Shown here piece after piece: positions 31,399-42,315 of a DNA stretch of 64,000 nt. Numbering within the stretch: position 1 is the stretch's first letter; each line of letters begins with the position of its first letter. The translations under genes and the position numbers were made by a program. The stretch is from Ophiosphaerella korrae (Eukaryota > Ascomycota > Dothideomycetes > Pleosporales > Phaeosphaeriaceae), in NCBI GenBank assembly GCA_028456385.1, contig JALNQF010000044.1, positions 1-64,000 on the forward strand, read 5' to 3'. Below the pieces are notes generated by a model. The model searched no databases, had not been told where the DNA came from, and saw only the letters and a program-made list of their open reading frames with translations.

Positions 31399-33442
31399 CT
31401 CCATCGTTGTCGAGCACCCGCCCCCCACTGAGGCCATCAACATCCAGCCACCCAAACTCAAAGGGAGACAGCGACTGCTCAATGGCTTACAGCGCATGGG
31501 CTCCTCCACAAGCCTGGCTAGCCTCGGCAGATCACCTTCGCACAGCCTTCGCAATGGGGGGAGAGCTTCCATGTCTTGCGTCTCGCTGGCATCGCCAGGC
31601 TCACTATATGGCAACTCCTTCGCCAGCTCATACTCTTCCGACCTCTCCAACGGCTTCTCCACTGCCCCAACCTCCGTCGCCAACAGCCCACCTGCCACCC
31701 CCTTTTGGGACGAAAGGGCTCGTTTGCGTATGCAGACCCCAGATCTGCCTACTTCTGTTCCCGTACCTTCGTCTCGCCCACTGTCCCGACACGCTGTCGA
31801 GCCTGAGAGCGACTACTTCTCGCACCCAGTCAAGAAGAAGGTGCAGAAACGACCAAACTTCAACTTTTGGGCCGAGATGCCCACCGAGATCCGCATGCAG
31901 ATCCTCCACTACCTTAGTCCCAAAGAGGTTGTCCGCTGTTCTCGTGTCTCTCGCTCATGGCACACCATGTGTTTCGATGGCCAGCTCTGGAGCGACCTCG
32001 ATACGAGCCACTTCTATCGTGATATCACAGCAAATGCTTTGGTCAATATTATAACTTCAGCGGGCCCGTTTGTCAAGGACTTGAACCTCCGAGGCTGCAT
32101 ACAGTTGAAAGAGCAGTGGAACAAGGACGGCTTCATCGAAGCTTGTCGGAATTTGGAAAACTTCTCACTTGAAGGCTGCCGCATCGACCGAACATCAATC
32201 CACTGCTTTCTCTTACAGAACAGCCGTCTCGTACATGTCAACCTTTCCGGCCTTTCCAGTGCAACCAATGCTGCCATGAAGATCCTTGGCTCGAATTGTC
32301 CTCGTGTCGAGGTGTTGAACATCTCATGGTGCAACAACATTGACAATCGTGGATTGAGCAAAGTTGTCGAGGGTTGCCCCAAGTTGCGAGATCTCAGAGC
32401 TGGAGAAGTTCGAGGCTGGGATGACGTAGACCTCATGGTCCAGCTTTTCAAGCGCAACACTCTCGAGCGACTCGTTCTGATGAATTGCGATAGTCTGAAT
32501 GATGAGTCGCTTACTGCGCTCATCGAGGGCGTGGATAAAGAAATTGACGTTCTAACAAACCGACCAATTGTCCCTCCCCGCAGATTGAAGCACCTGGATC
32601 TTACGCGCTGCCGTAGTATTACGAATGTCGGGCTCAGTGCATTGGTTGATAATGTTCCTTTCCTCGAAGGCCTGCAAGTATCCAAATGCGGTGGCCTGAC
32701 CGATGACGCTCTCGTGGCTTTGCTTCCCACGCTACCAGTTTTGACGCATTTAGACATTGAAGAACTCGACAGTCTTACAAACGAAGTGTTGAAAACCTTG
32801 GCACAATCCCCTTGTGCTCCGCATCTAAGGCATCTCTGCATCTCCTACTGTGAGAACCTTGGCGATGCAGGAATGCTTCCCATCTTAAAGGCCTGCTCCC
32901 GAATTGCATCTCTCGAGATGGACAACACCCGCATCTCCGATCTTGTCCTCGCTGAAGCTGCAGCTAGCATACGCGCTCGCAGTCGTACTGCGCGCAACTT
33001 GACCACATCAGAGCGTCCAAACATCGGCCTTCGAATCGTTGCCTATGATTGCGCCAGTGTTACTTGGACTGGCATTCGTGAAGTTCTTTCGAGGAATGCA
33101 GAGATTACGCAACCTAGTCCAAATAAAGCTGCCGCATATCCACGTGAGGTCATAAGTCTGAAGTGCTTCTACAACTGGCAGCCTACTGTCGAGGAGCACA
33201 CTAAGCGTGTGTTGAGGGGCGACTTTGCTGCAGCCGCGCGACTGGAGCGCAAGTGGGCTGACTGGATGATGCTAAATGAAGAGGCAGGTGTGGGCGGCGC
33301 AGGTGCTCGCCGACGACGGAGAAGAGCTCGAGAAGCGCAGCTTATGCATGCTGACGAAGAAGAGGGCGGCGCGAGTGCAACCGGGGGTGTTGGGCGTCGT
33401 CGGCGAGCAAGAAGCGGTCCTGGAGGCTGCGTTGTCATGTGA
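31367..33442 (+). CDS. F-box/leucine-rich repeat protein with C-terminal CaaX box
   Basis: This is a 691-residue single-exon protein. A Ser-rich disordered N-terminus (about 1-150) is followed by an F-box (about 168-212, M-P-T-E-I-R-M-Q-I-L-H-Y-L-S) and about a dozen leucine-rich repeats with the cysteine-containing pattern L-x-L-x-x-C-x-x-I-T-D (about 220-560). A basic R-rich stretch and an acidic patch precede the end. F-box/LRR proteins are substrate receptors of SCF ubiquitin ligases; targets here are unknown. The last four residues are C688-V-V-M, a textbook CaaX motif for prenylation, so the receptor may be membrane-bound like mammalian FBXL2. The ATG at 31367 is in excellent context; a 13-codon out-of-frame uORF (31360-31398) overlaps it. 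Confidence 0.92.
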   Translation: MASTMEPLSIDSIVVEHPPPTEAINIQPPKLKGRQRLLNGLQRMGSSTSLASLGRSPSHSLRNGGRASMSCVSLASPGSLYGNSFASSYSSDLSNGFSTAPTSVANSPPATPFWDERARLRMQTPDLPTSVPVPSSRPLSRHAVEPESDYFSHPVKKKVQKRPNFNFWAEMPTEIRMQILHYLSPKEVVRCSRVSRSWHTMCFDGQLWSDLDTSHFYRDITANALVNIITSAGPFVKDLNLRGCIQLKEQWNKDGFIEACRNLENFSLEGCRIDRTSIHCFLLQNSRLVHVNLSGLSSATNAAMKILGSNCPRVEVLNISWCNNIDNRGLSKVVEGCPKLRDLRAGEVRGWDDVDLMVQLFKRNTLERLVLMNCDSLNDESLTALIEGVDKEIDVLTNRPIVPPRRLKHLDLTRCRSITNVGLSALVDNVPFLEGLQVSKCGGLTDDALVALLPTLPVLTHLDIEELDSLTNEVLKTLAQSPCAPHLRHLCISYCENLGDAGMLPILKACSRIASLEMDNTRISDLVLAEAAASIRARSRTARNLTTSERPNIGLRIVAYDCASVTWTGIREVLSRNAEITQPSPNKAAAYPREVISLKCFYNWQPTVEEHTKRVLRGDFAAAARLERKWADWMMLNEEAGVGGAGARRRRRRAREAQLMHADEEEGGASATGGVGRRRRARSGPGGCVVM

Positions 33443-34269
33443 GTCTGCATCAGATGCCCCCCGATGTTTCTCCTCGTTCTTGATACCGTTCAAGGTTGTT
33501 CCTATGTCCGTTCACTTTTGAAGAGGGGCGGGTAGTTACTCTTTTTTTTACACCTGGTGCACATGTTGGCATAGAGTTTCACGCGCTTAGATCTCATCGT
33601 GAGCAAATCTCTAAATGTCCATGTGTTTCTTTTGTTGTCAGTTTTTACTTTTATCACATGGGTTTTCATTGGAAGGTTCAAGGACGAATGGGGTATGCGC
33701 TTGAGGCCACTGCAATATGCATGTACATTCTTTGATTTATTGGGTAACCATAGAACGGAGTAAATCGCACTATTTATGGATAGAATTTTGAGTAGACTAA
33801 TGGTCCGCTCTCTCTACCATTAGTAGCCACGGAATTTCTCAACTTGTACTAGATTCGTGCTGCCAAATGAGCGTTAGGGTGCCATTCTATAATGCTATGT
33901 GAAAATCAAACAGAAATATGAAACAAAGCTTACCGATTACTATACTTCGATATCATAGAACATACTGCGGGTTTGAAATTAAAGGTTTTATGAAATGATA
34001 TATTATATTGGCATCGGAAAGAGCGCATGTAGTTCTCGAGCTCAGAAGCTAACGTCATACCCAGGTATTTATAGAATACCTCCAGCCTGTAAAACCCAAT
34101 CTTCTGTTTAGTTAAGCGAAAGCTCTTAAATACTTATATACATAAGCAATAGTGTAGCTGACTAAGCACGAATGTAGGTGACTAACTAACTATTGTGTTG
34201 ACACGTTGACCGTCCTTGACTATTCAACACAGATCAACGCTTCAACATCGTCATCTCGGTTAGTGCCAC
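33443..34269. other. Intergenic spacer
   Basis: It holds the 3' UTR of the F-box gene and the promoter of the AlkB-like gene. The open frame at 33496-33735 has no motif. Sequence from 33700 to 34250 is A/T-rich. Confidence 0.5.
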
Positions 34270-35190
34270 ATGGCCATACCTACTGAAGGTGTCATTGATG
34301 ATATGGCGAGATTTGAGTCGAAGCAGCGATTAGACGCCTTTCGCATAACTAGACTTCCGCCGGAATTCTACTACATTCCCAATTTCATTACTATTGAAGA
34401 AGAGCTATCGATATTGCAAAAGGTAAGCTATCATTCCAAATATGAGCGTAGATCTCGTTACATGATGTTCGGTACATAATGCTGCCGCCTCCGCTGCTGA
34501 AAATGATTTTTTGTGTTGTTGACCCACGTCCAACAGATCCCGGCACAGCGCTGGACCCATCTCACTCACCGCCGGCTACAGGCACATCCGTCAATTCTGA
34601 CTAAAGACAACACTCTGCTAGCATCAGTGCTACCGGTATATCTCACCAATCCTGTTCTGCAACGCTTCAAAGAACTTGGAATTTTTGACGACACCCCACA
34701 TCAACAACCTAATCATGTTTTGATCAACGAATATAAACCCGGGGAAGGTATCATGCCGCATGAAGACGGTGGCGCGTATGCGCCTGTGGTTGCGACTATA
34801 AGTTTGTCAGCCACCCTGTGCTTGGACATATCGTCCAAGCCAACGTTAGCAGATGAGATGCCCCACGTGAATACAAATGTTATGGGTTCCACCAACAGGA
34901 TGACAGATGAGCACAGCTTTCCCACACGAATCCTTCAAGAGCCTCGATCGTTACTCATCACCACCGGCGATGGATATAAAACGCTTATGCACGGCATTGC
35001 GGCAATCCATGTTGATGAGAACTTGAATGCCGATACAGTTGCAAACTGGAGTCTTTTGGGAGATGCACAAAAGATTTTGGATGCCGGAGGCAAAAATGAA
35101 AGAGAAACAAGAGTCAGCTTAACTTACAGAGATGTACTAAAGGTCAGTTCGGCGGCGAGTAAGGTTCTGGGAGGTTTTGGGCGGAAATGA
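34270..35190 (+). CDS. AlkB-family Fe(II)/2-oxoglutarate dioxygenase (ALKBH6-like)
   Basis: Two exons, 34270-34422 and 34537-35190, around a 114-nt intron (GTAAGC...CAG), give 268 residues. It begins with L-P-P-E-F-Y-Y-I-P-N-F-I and has W near Q-R-W, N-E-Y-K-P-G-E-G-I-M-P-H-E-D-G (iron ligands H126 and D128), the distal H203 in L-M-H-G-I and the 2-oxoglutarate arginine in R-x-S-L-T-Y-R. The arrangement matches the ALKBH6 branch. Members of this branch are thought to act on alkylated nucleic acid or RNA, but the substrate is not settled. The gene stands alone, with long spacers on both sides. Confidence 0.9.
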
Positions 35191-35841
35191 ATTATAATAG
35201 ACTTGAACAAATAAGACAGTGATGAAGAAGATACCTTCTTTGCAAGCGGTTAGCCCTTGGCAATTTCTCTTCATCTTCGCTAACGAAGAAGTGTATGAGG
35301 TAAATTATAGCAACCGCTTATGGCCTATCTAGGACTCGCCTTGAGCGCTAGTATGATAACGTGATGGTCAAGAATAATTTCCGTAGGGCTCATCCTCCAT
35401 GATTCCGTAACAAATCGACCTTATGCATACATTTAGTTCAACAAAGTCAAGTGATGAGTTTCTCAATTGATGCTGATTGGACCCAAGCAGGCGAACCATC
35501 TTACTTTCCCCGCGTTCTCGCATTGTATAGACGATGTAGTCCGTCTACGTAGATGAATCGCAATCTGGCATATGTATTTAGCCTGGAGATTTTCGGTCGC
35601 AATAGACCGAGATACTAAATCGACAGTTAGTTACCTTTGTACACTCGCGTTTGCGCAAAAGAAATCTAGAGATTTTGTGTGTCATGGCCCGCTCTCGGCA
35701 CTTGCGTGTTTCCTTCAATCCGGTACGCGGTGACATTCGGAACAGTAACTGCGAAAGCATGAATATAAAACAAAGACAACATACTCACGCCCATAACAAA
35801 AGGCACAGCATCTCCGCAAGTTCTAGCAACAAAGCTACTCA
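35191..35841. other. Intergenic spacer
   Basis: It carries the promoter of the CE3 esterase. Nothing else is recognised. Confidence 0.5.
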
Positions 35842-36654
35842 ATGATGGTTTCACTCAAAGCCCTCGTCTTTTTAACTATTGTCGCCATATCCAGTGCGCA
35901 AGCCAATACCCCTATAAGATACATGCCATTTGGAGACAGTATTACCGAGATCATTTGTTGGCGCTCCAAACTCTGGAATAAGCTGCAGGGCACAGAATGG
36001 GCAACCGTAAACTTTGTTGGGTCCGGCAAAACAGAAAACAATTGTAAGGACAGCAAGTACGACCGCGATAACGAGGGCCATAGTGGTTTTCTTGCAATCA
36101 ACATTGCAAATCAAAACCAGCTAGATGGCTGGCTGAAGACAAATCCGGCGGATGTGATTACTATGCATTTGGGGACGAACGATATTGTGCAACAGAACAA
36201 GGCAGTGACAGACATCATTGCGGCATTTACAAAACTTGTCAATGCTATGAGGACAAGTAACCCCAAGATGAAGATTGTGGTACGTATACTTTCAACGTTT
36301 TGTCGCGCGGCGACCTTCAGTCATGTCTTGTACAACAGCAATACTAAATGAAGTGTCAAGGTTGCCCAGATCATCCCCATAGGCATTGGCAGTTATAACA
36401 CCAAAATTCAACAGCTCAATGCAGCCATTATCCCGTGGGCTCAGGGCCTCAACAAGACCGAATCGCCTATCTGGGTCGTAGACCAGTACACGGGTTTCAG
36501 CTCGGCTGATCTTCGTGATGGTGTCCATCCAAATGATTCGGGCGATGTCAAGATGACGAACGTGTGGTATCCAGCGATCATAAAGGCATTTGCAGCTGCG
36601 AAGGCTGATAAATCCGGTATAGCTAACAAGAGGGATATGAAGTTTGTGGCTTGA
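35842..36654 (+). CDS. Secreted SGNH esterase (CE3-type acetyl xylan esterase-like)
   Basis: Two exons, 35842-36279 and 36361-36654, with an 81-nt intron (GTACGT...AAG), give 243 residues. A signal peptide (about 1-22) is followed by M-P-F-G-D-S-I-T-E (nucleophile S33), the conserved N-F-V-G-S, G-H-S-G-F, H-L-G-T-N-D (block III) and D-G-V-H-P-N-D (catalytic D and H). This set is that of CE3 and related SGNH hydrolases, which remove acetyl groups from xylan. Two ATG codons adjoin at 35842 and 35845. The last exon is not visible as a long open frame because it is short. The acceptor AAG is unusual but restores a clear K-I-V-V-A-Q-I-I-P-I-G strand. Confidence 0.87.
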
Positions 36655-38346
36655 GCAGGGAGAAGACGTATTCTTGTTGGGCTTTCCTTGGCGTGGTTGG
36701 GGACACAAGTGGCTTCTACAAAGCAACTGTCGAACTTGATACAAGAGAATCCCAGCAATTGCGATGGCACATATCTATACAATCTGTTGAGATGGGTTGT
36801 TTTGCAGTGACATGTGCGGTGTGTTTGCATGTCTGAGCCCAAGGACGCGTGGGCCTAGAAGCAGATCTAGATTCGGACCGCCTCGCTGCTTGCAACTTGC
36901 AAGACGGCCAGTCTGCACTCTAGTAATTTGTATATTATTCGCATTATAGCAGTGCATCTGTCGATCGGGCTTCAATCTTATAAGCGACGATGATGGGCTG
37001 TGCTATGCAGAGTTATAGAGGAAGAAATGAGGAGAAGTCGGCCCTGATTCGGAGATTACACTAGTTTTGCTGCAAGAGAGGCATGGTTACTGTTCCCACG
37101 GGCTTCTAACGCTCTCGCTATTACGGAAGGAGATTAATGTTTAGTCGAAGAATTCCAAATGGTCAATTGAGGTCGTAGTAAGGAAGAAGGTGAAGATAAG
37201 ATAATGGACGTTTCGCACAACCCTGAGGGTGGATACAAGCGGTAAGACGTAGGCGAGCCACGTATCCCCACATACGCTGACGCAGTTGCCGTGCACACAG
37301 TATACCTACCTACAGTAAGCATGCACGGTACTGGGCCTGGAGAGTGAGGGCTACTGGTAGGAGGATTAGAATGTTTGCGCAAACGAGATCGGCTGCAGAT
37401 GTCTGCCAGCGCCACGTGAAACCGGTAAAATGAGGTGCAGCGGGAATTTCTCTGCTTGGCCTAAAGTGGCTAGCGCCGACCAAGACACACCACCAGTCGA
37501 AGACCGGAATTTCACATTATTATTAGTAGGCAGATAGATTGACACGAAAACAGTGACTGCTTTGGCACCCGGATACTGACTTAGCGAGCATATGTTCATA
37601 TGGAACGGTGCAGAAACTTGTGGCTTTGGCATAGATGAAACGCGTGCAAAACTAACTGCGTAGCAATCCCACGCCACTTCAAGATATCCATCCACATCCA
37701 AGTCACCACGCATCACTCAACAGTCTTGGCAAGACGTTGATGCCAAATTCAGCCGTCGTGATTCGCCAGGTGCTTGGTGATTGTTTGTATCCGGGCTCAG
37801 CCTCCTCCGCGCGTCAAAGCCAAGTGCATCCGGCGTCCGTTCCGCGACTGCGTTTCCACTTCCAGGGCCTATCCCTATACGCCTGTCAATGCCTCATTGG
37901 CTACGGACCTGCCTTGCTCAAGCCTCATGACGGCCATGACGCGTACCTCCGGGTTGGCTCCCGTTGCTCTGACCTGCCCAGCCTGCGCCTCATCATACGG
38001 ATCCCCGCCCAGCACCGTACTACGTGGTATGCGGCGAAATATTGTTCCCCGTAGAGCTTAACTTGGGTGAATTGCACCGAGTCGCATGGACATAGCCAGT
38101 TCAACTTTTAGTACAGCCCAGCTTCAGCGCAAAATTTCATTAAGAATTGTTCTTAGTCTGGCCGATTACTCCTCTGACCTTTCAGTTTATATCTCACCTC
38201 GCTGCTCGATTTTGAAACCACCATTAGGAACCGCTTGCTACAACGCCATTTGACCTACTTGGACCTAGCTGGCTTGGCCGCCTGTCAACCAAGTGTAATC
38301 AGTCGTACACTGGGTTGGTTTGAATTGTTTCAGAGACAGCAACAAC
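36655..38346. other. Long spacer between the esterase and b561 genes
   Basis: A minus-strand open frame with an ATG at 37713 reaches 37366 (115 codons), and a plus frame runs 37737-38054. Neither shows a known motif or clear codon bias, and both may be chance. The rest is unremarkable. Confidence 0.4.
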
Positions 38347-39973
38347 ATGAAGGTCAACTCAAGAACTATTTTGTCTTCGGCCTTGCTTGCCTTGAGTAAG
38401 TGCAGCTATAGAATCGATGCGGTCTTCATATTAACCGATAGCAGCAACCCAGGTTTCTGCCCAAGTGGCCAGTGTTTGTCCCTCTACCAATGTCTGCTTC
38501 AAGCTCAACATTCCTGAGCGCACTGCATCGTCAGGAAGTGGTGATATTTTCTTCCAAATATCGGCCCCAAGCAGCTATGAATGGGTGGCGTTAGGACAAG
38601 GTAGGGGCATGGCAGGCTCAAACATGTTCCTGGTATACACTGCGGCTGGCGGAACCAATGTGACGCTCTCGCCTCGCACAGCAAGTGGCTACAGCCAACC
38701 AAATTTCAATAGCGCCGCTCAGGTCACCCTGCTCGAGGGTTCAGGTGTCTCTAATGGTTTCATGACGGCCAATGTCAAGTGTACGTACACCAAATAATAG
38801 TAGCACCCGAAGACTAACATCGGCTTAGGTTCCAATTGCAATAGTTGGTCTGGTGGGACGATGGATTTCAAAGCCTCCAGCGGCAACTGGATTTACGCAT
38901 ATACACCATCAAACGGTCCTAAGAACTCTAATGACCGATCGGCTTCAATAAGACAGCACACGCAACAAGCTGGTTTTTCATGGAACTTTGCAAATGCCAA
39001 AGGCGGTAGCAGTGTGAATCCCCTTGTTAACGCCGCAAGCCCATCTGGAGGCGGCAGTGGAGGCAGCAGTGTAGGCGCCACCCCAACGAGCTGTATTCAA
39101 AGGAACGCAGTTTCAGCGAATGGCTCTCCAAGCCTGGGGGCTGCCACCCCCACACAGTCCAACGATAATTCGACTCCCACTGATGATCGCGACGGGCACG
39201 GCCGTTCCTCTGGGTACTCATCTGGCTGGCCAACGGCTAGGCCGACCGCTCGACCTCCTACCAAACGCCAAAGCCTGCCGTTCTGTGACGAGATCAATGG
39301 TGGAAACGCCAACTCGGGGATCACCCCTATCAGTGCCTCTAGTAGCAACACACGAACCATGCTCATCGCCCACGGCGTGCTTGCGTCTCTTGCCTTTGTT
39401 ATCTTTTTCCCTGCTGGAGCCATCGCAATCCGCCTGGTGTCACTTCCTGGTGTGACCTGGTTGCACGCGGCATTCCAGGTTTTCGCCTACCTTGTTTACA
39501 TTGCTGCCTTTGGACTTGGTGTGCACCTCGCCACACAAAATAACCTGTTGGACCACCACCACGCTATCATCGGCATGGTTGTCCTCGTTGCTGTTTTCTT
39601 CATGCCGATTCTTGGTTTCTTACATCATTCCCTTTTCAAGAAGTACAATGGTCGCACGCTGTGGTCATATGCACACATTTGGGTAGGCCGCATTACGATT
39701 ACACTGGGAATCATCAATGGTGGTTTGGGCCTTCGCCTTGCAAACAGTTTCGGCATGAGCTCAAGATCTGGTATGATTGCTTATGGCGTGGTCGCTGGTT
39801 TTATGTGGTTGGCCTGGGTGGCGGCATCTGTGGTTGGTGAGCGAAAGAGGTCGGCAGCTGGAGCAAACACTCCACCAAAGTACTCGGGCTCAGCACGGCA
39901 TGGCTCTAACGGTAGCGAAAGTGCGGCTATTCCACACCCCGAAGACGGCCATTATGCGCCGAAGAACCAGTAA
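38347..39973 (+). CDS. DOMON (cytochrome-like) plus cytochrome b561 membrane protein
   Basis: Three exons, 38347-38395, 38442-38780 and 38829-39973, give 510 residues. A signal peptide is split by the first intron. An extracellular DOMON domain like the cytochrome part of cellobiose dehydrogenase follows (V-C-P-S-T-N-V-C-F to about residue 210, with W-V-A-L-G and S-W-N-F). A Ser/Gly/Thr-rich linker leads to a b561 module with five predicted helices carrying the heme histidines (in M-L-I-A-H-G, W-L-H-A, H-H-A-I-I-G and Y-A-H-I-W-V-G-R). It probably moves electrons across the plasma membrane to an outside acceptor. The first intron ends in TAGCAG, a NAGNAG acceptor that can add or drop one residue. 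Confidence 0.9.
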
Positions 39974-40425
39974 GGGGATCGTTTTGTGTTGATGGTGGCT
40001 GGTGTAGAGTTTCTTTTGTTCATGGCGGGCATAGGCAGAGTGTGTAGACAGTAGTATTGATAACCTATTATTCTCTCCCTGTTTAATTTGACTGTATACA
40101 GTATTTTTTCATAACCTCTTCTTCTCTCACTGCTTGATTTGATGCTGGAGGTCAGTGAGAATGAAATATTATCTGTTGTTGGCAAGGATGTAGATTAGGT
40201 AGGCGCCACGTGACGCGGAGCTTAGCCATTAGCGTGGTCGCATCGTGGGGTCAAGATGATTTCGCGGTTGCCGTCCAACCCAATCGAAGCCATCAACAAA
40301 CACCGACAACTCGTCCCTTCCAGACCACGACTCCTGACTCTGTTTTCATTGCCCATCTGCTGCCCCCCTCCCGCTTCACTCGATTTTATCTTTGCAAAGT
40401 GCGCCAAGAGTACTGTACTGTCACG
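39974..40425. other. Spacer and EB1 promoter
   Basis: It contains a CACGTG box at 40207-40212 followed by gacgcgg, often found before housekeeping genes, and a pyrimidine-rich stretch before the ATG. Confidence 0.5.
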
Positions 40426-41440
40426 ATGGGAGAGTCGAGGTATGTGTGGTGTCTATGAGGGGCTCAGGCTGCTGCTGTCCATTTTCCCCCCAGCCAATGC
40501 CGCCGCTTGAGCAAATTTGCAAATTTACTAACAAGGCACTGCGGACAGACAAGAACTAGTCGCCTGGCTAAACAACCTCCTCCAGCTCAACATCACCAAA
40601 GTCGAACAATGCGGAACTGGGTACGTGTGGCTGCGGCGGTTGCGTGATTGCACCGGGTGAAGGAGGCATGTGCTGACCGACATTTTAGTGCAGCACTGTG
40701 CCAGGTATTTGACAGTATTTTCTGTAAGCAATCATGCATGGCTGTGTCGAGCTATCGCTAACCATACTCCAGACGATGTGCCCATGGCACGCGTCAAGTT
40801 CAACGCCAACACGGAATATGCATATTTGCAGAATTTCAAGGTATTACAGAGTATGTACACATGGCTAGCACTAGTCTCTGCCTTCAGTGTCTGACGCGGC
40901 GCAGATACGTTTGCCAAACACCAGATCGATAAGCCCATCCGGGTAGAGTCGCTAGTAAAGTGCAAGATGCAGGACAATCTCGAGTTCCTCCAGTTTGTCA
41001 AGCAATATTGGGACCAGCATTTCCCCGGCCACGAGTACGACCCCGTATCCCGTCGCAAAGGACAGGGAGGGCTGCCCGCAAGTGGCGGCGCAGCACCGCG
41101 TACTGCTCCCGCCGCTGCACGGAGAGCGCCCGCCGCCAGCAACACCGCCGCGCCGAGGACACGCACACCACTCGCTGCTGGAGGGGGCGCGGCTAGCGCT
41201 GCGGTACGAGAGGAGAATAATCAACTCAAGGAGACGGTCTCTGGCCTAGAGCGTGAACGAGATTTCTATTTCAGCAAACTCCGCGACATTGAGCTCTTGA
41301 TCCAACAAGCCATGGAGGCCGATCCAGAGTTGGAGAAGGATGAGGGCCTACTTAAGCAGATCCAGAACATCTTATACTCAACCGAAGAAGGCTTCGAGAT
41401 TCCACCTGAGGTTGAAGGTGCTGAAGAGGAAACGTTTTAG
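40426..41440 (+). CDS. Microtubule plus-end protein EB1 (Bim1/Mal3 family)
   Basis: Five exons, 40426-40439, 40549-40620, 40689-40723, 40773-40850 and 40905-41440, give 244 residues; all four introns are GT-AG and all phases join. The calponin-homology domain (about 1-110) reads M-G-E-S-R-Q-E-L-V-A-W-L-N-N-L-L, I-T-K-V-E-Q-C-G-T-G-A, V-P-M-A-R-V-K-F-N, Y-L-Q-N-F-K-V-L-Q. An Ala/Pro/Arg linker follows, then the EB1 C-terminal coiled coil with E-R-D-F-Y-F-S-K-L-R-D-I-E. The end, E-E-E-T-F, resembles the EEY/F tail that binds CAP-Gly domains. It tracks growing microtubule ends. Only the last exon is visible as a long open frame. Confidence 0.95.
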
Positions 41441-42315
41441 GCGAATGATCCTCGCCTTATAGAAGTCGCACAGAGACTTGATGATGTTGCAGCAGTTCGT
41501 ATCGAGACGGACAACGTAGTTAGCCTACTTTGTCAAGAGACTGTATCTGAGACATCTTTGGATGCGGTGGCATCCATGCCTTAATAGCGCGTACTAGGAT
41601 ACCACCTTTACTGGCCACGTAGCCGCATATCGTTCGACGAGTTGCGGGATGCATGACGGGAAGACCTGTTTGATATCGAAGGCATGACATGCTGTGAGAA
41701 CACTTGAGGATGGCCATCATCACAAGGCTTCTTGCTTCCTTTGTCAGCCAGGAATAATAATTCATAAGAGCCAGTACAGCAAGCAAGGTGTTCTTCCATG
41801 TGCCCGTCGCCGTAGACATTCGGCACCCTACTTCACCTCTTCCAAGACTATTATGACCCCGCAATTATCTCATCGTGCTGTAAACGAGCCCGTCCGAACA
41901 AATGTATGTCTTTGTTGCATGATCGTGACCTCTGAAGAAACCAATTTTTGGATAAGTTGAACGTGAGGCTGTTTGAGGTGAAAGGAGAATCCAGCCGCCG
42001 AACACGGCTGCGCTAGAGATCAAGCCCTATCTACATCTGATCATTGTCATAGGAAACCAAGAGCGGATTAGCCGCTCACCCTTGGCCCGTTAATAGCTGG
42101 GCTAGATGCCTATGACGATGAACCAACGAAGCAAACGCCCACGTGTGCAGCCGCACCCCGCATTTCAGCTACCCCTCCCTGACTTCATCGCGCTGGAGGG
42201 GTTAGACGCGTCTTTATATAGGAAGCAAACTTACTGAAATGTTTAACTGTTGTGGTTGTCTGTGTTTGCTTTGAGCCTATATTATTATAGCTTTATAACG
42301 ACTGCTAGCAATAAC
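41441..42315. other. Spacer and alpha/beta hydrolase promoter
   Basis: A TATA-like ttatata at 42214-42220 lies about 100 bp before the next gene. Open frames here show no motif. Confidence 0.5.
42214..42220 (+). promoter_or_regulatory. TATA-like element of the alpha/beta hydrolase gene
   Basis: ttatata occurs about 95 bp before the ATG at 42316. Assignment rests on position. Confidence 0.45.

Noticed and set aside
32014..32841. A 275-codon open frame antisense to the F-box/LRR gene
   Set aside because: It mirrors the leucine-rich repeats of the sense gene; no start context or motif.
37366..37716. A possible 115-codon gene on the minus strand
   Set aside because: An ATG and open frame exist, but no motif, signal peptide or splice pattern supports it; noted only as part of the spacer.
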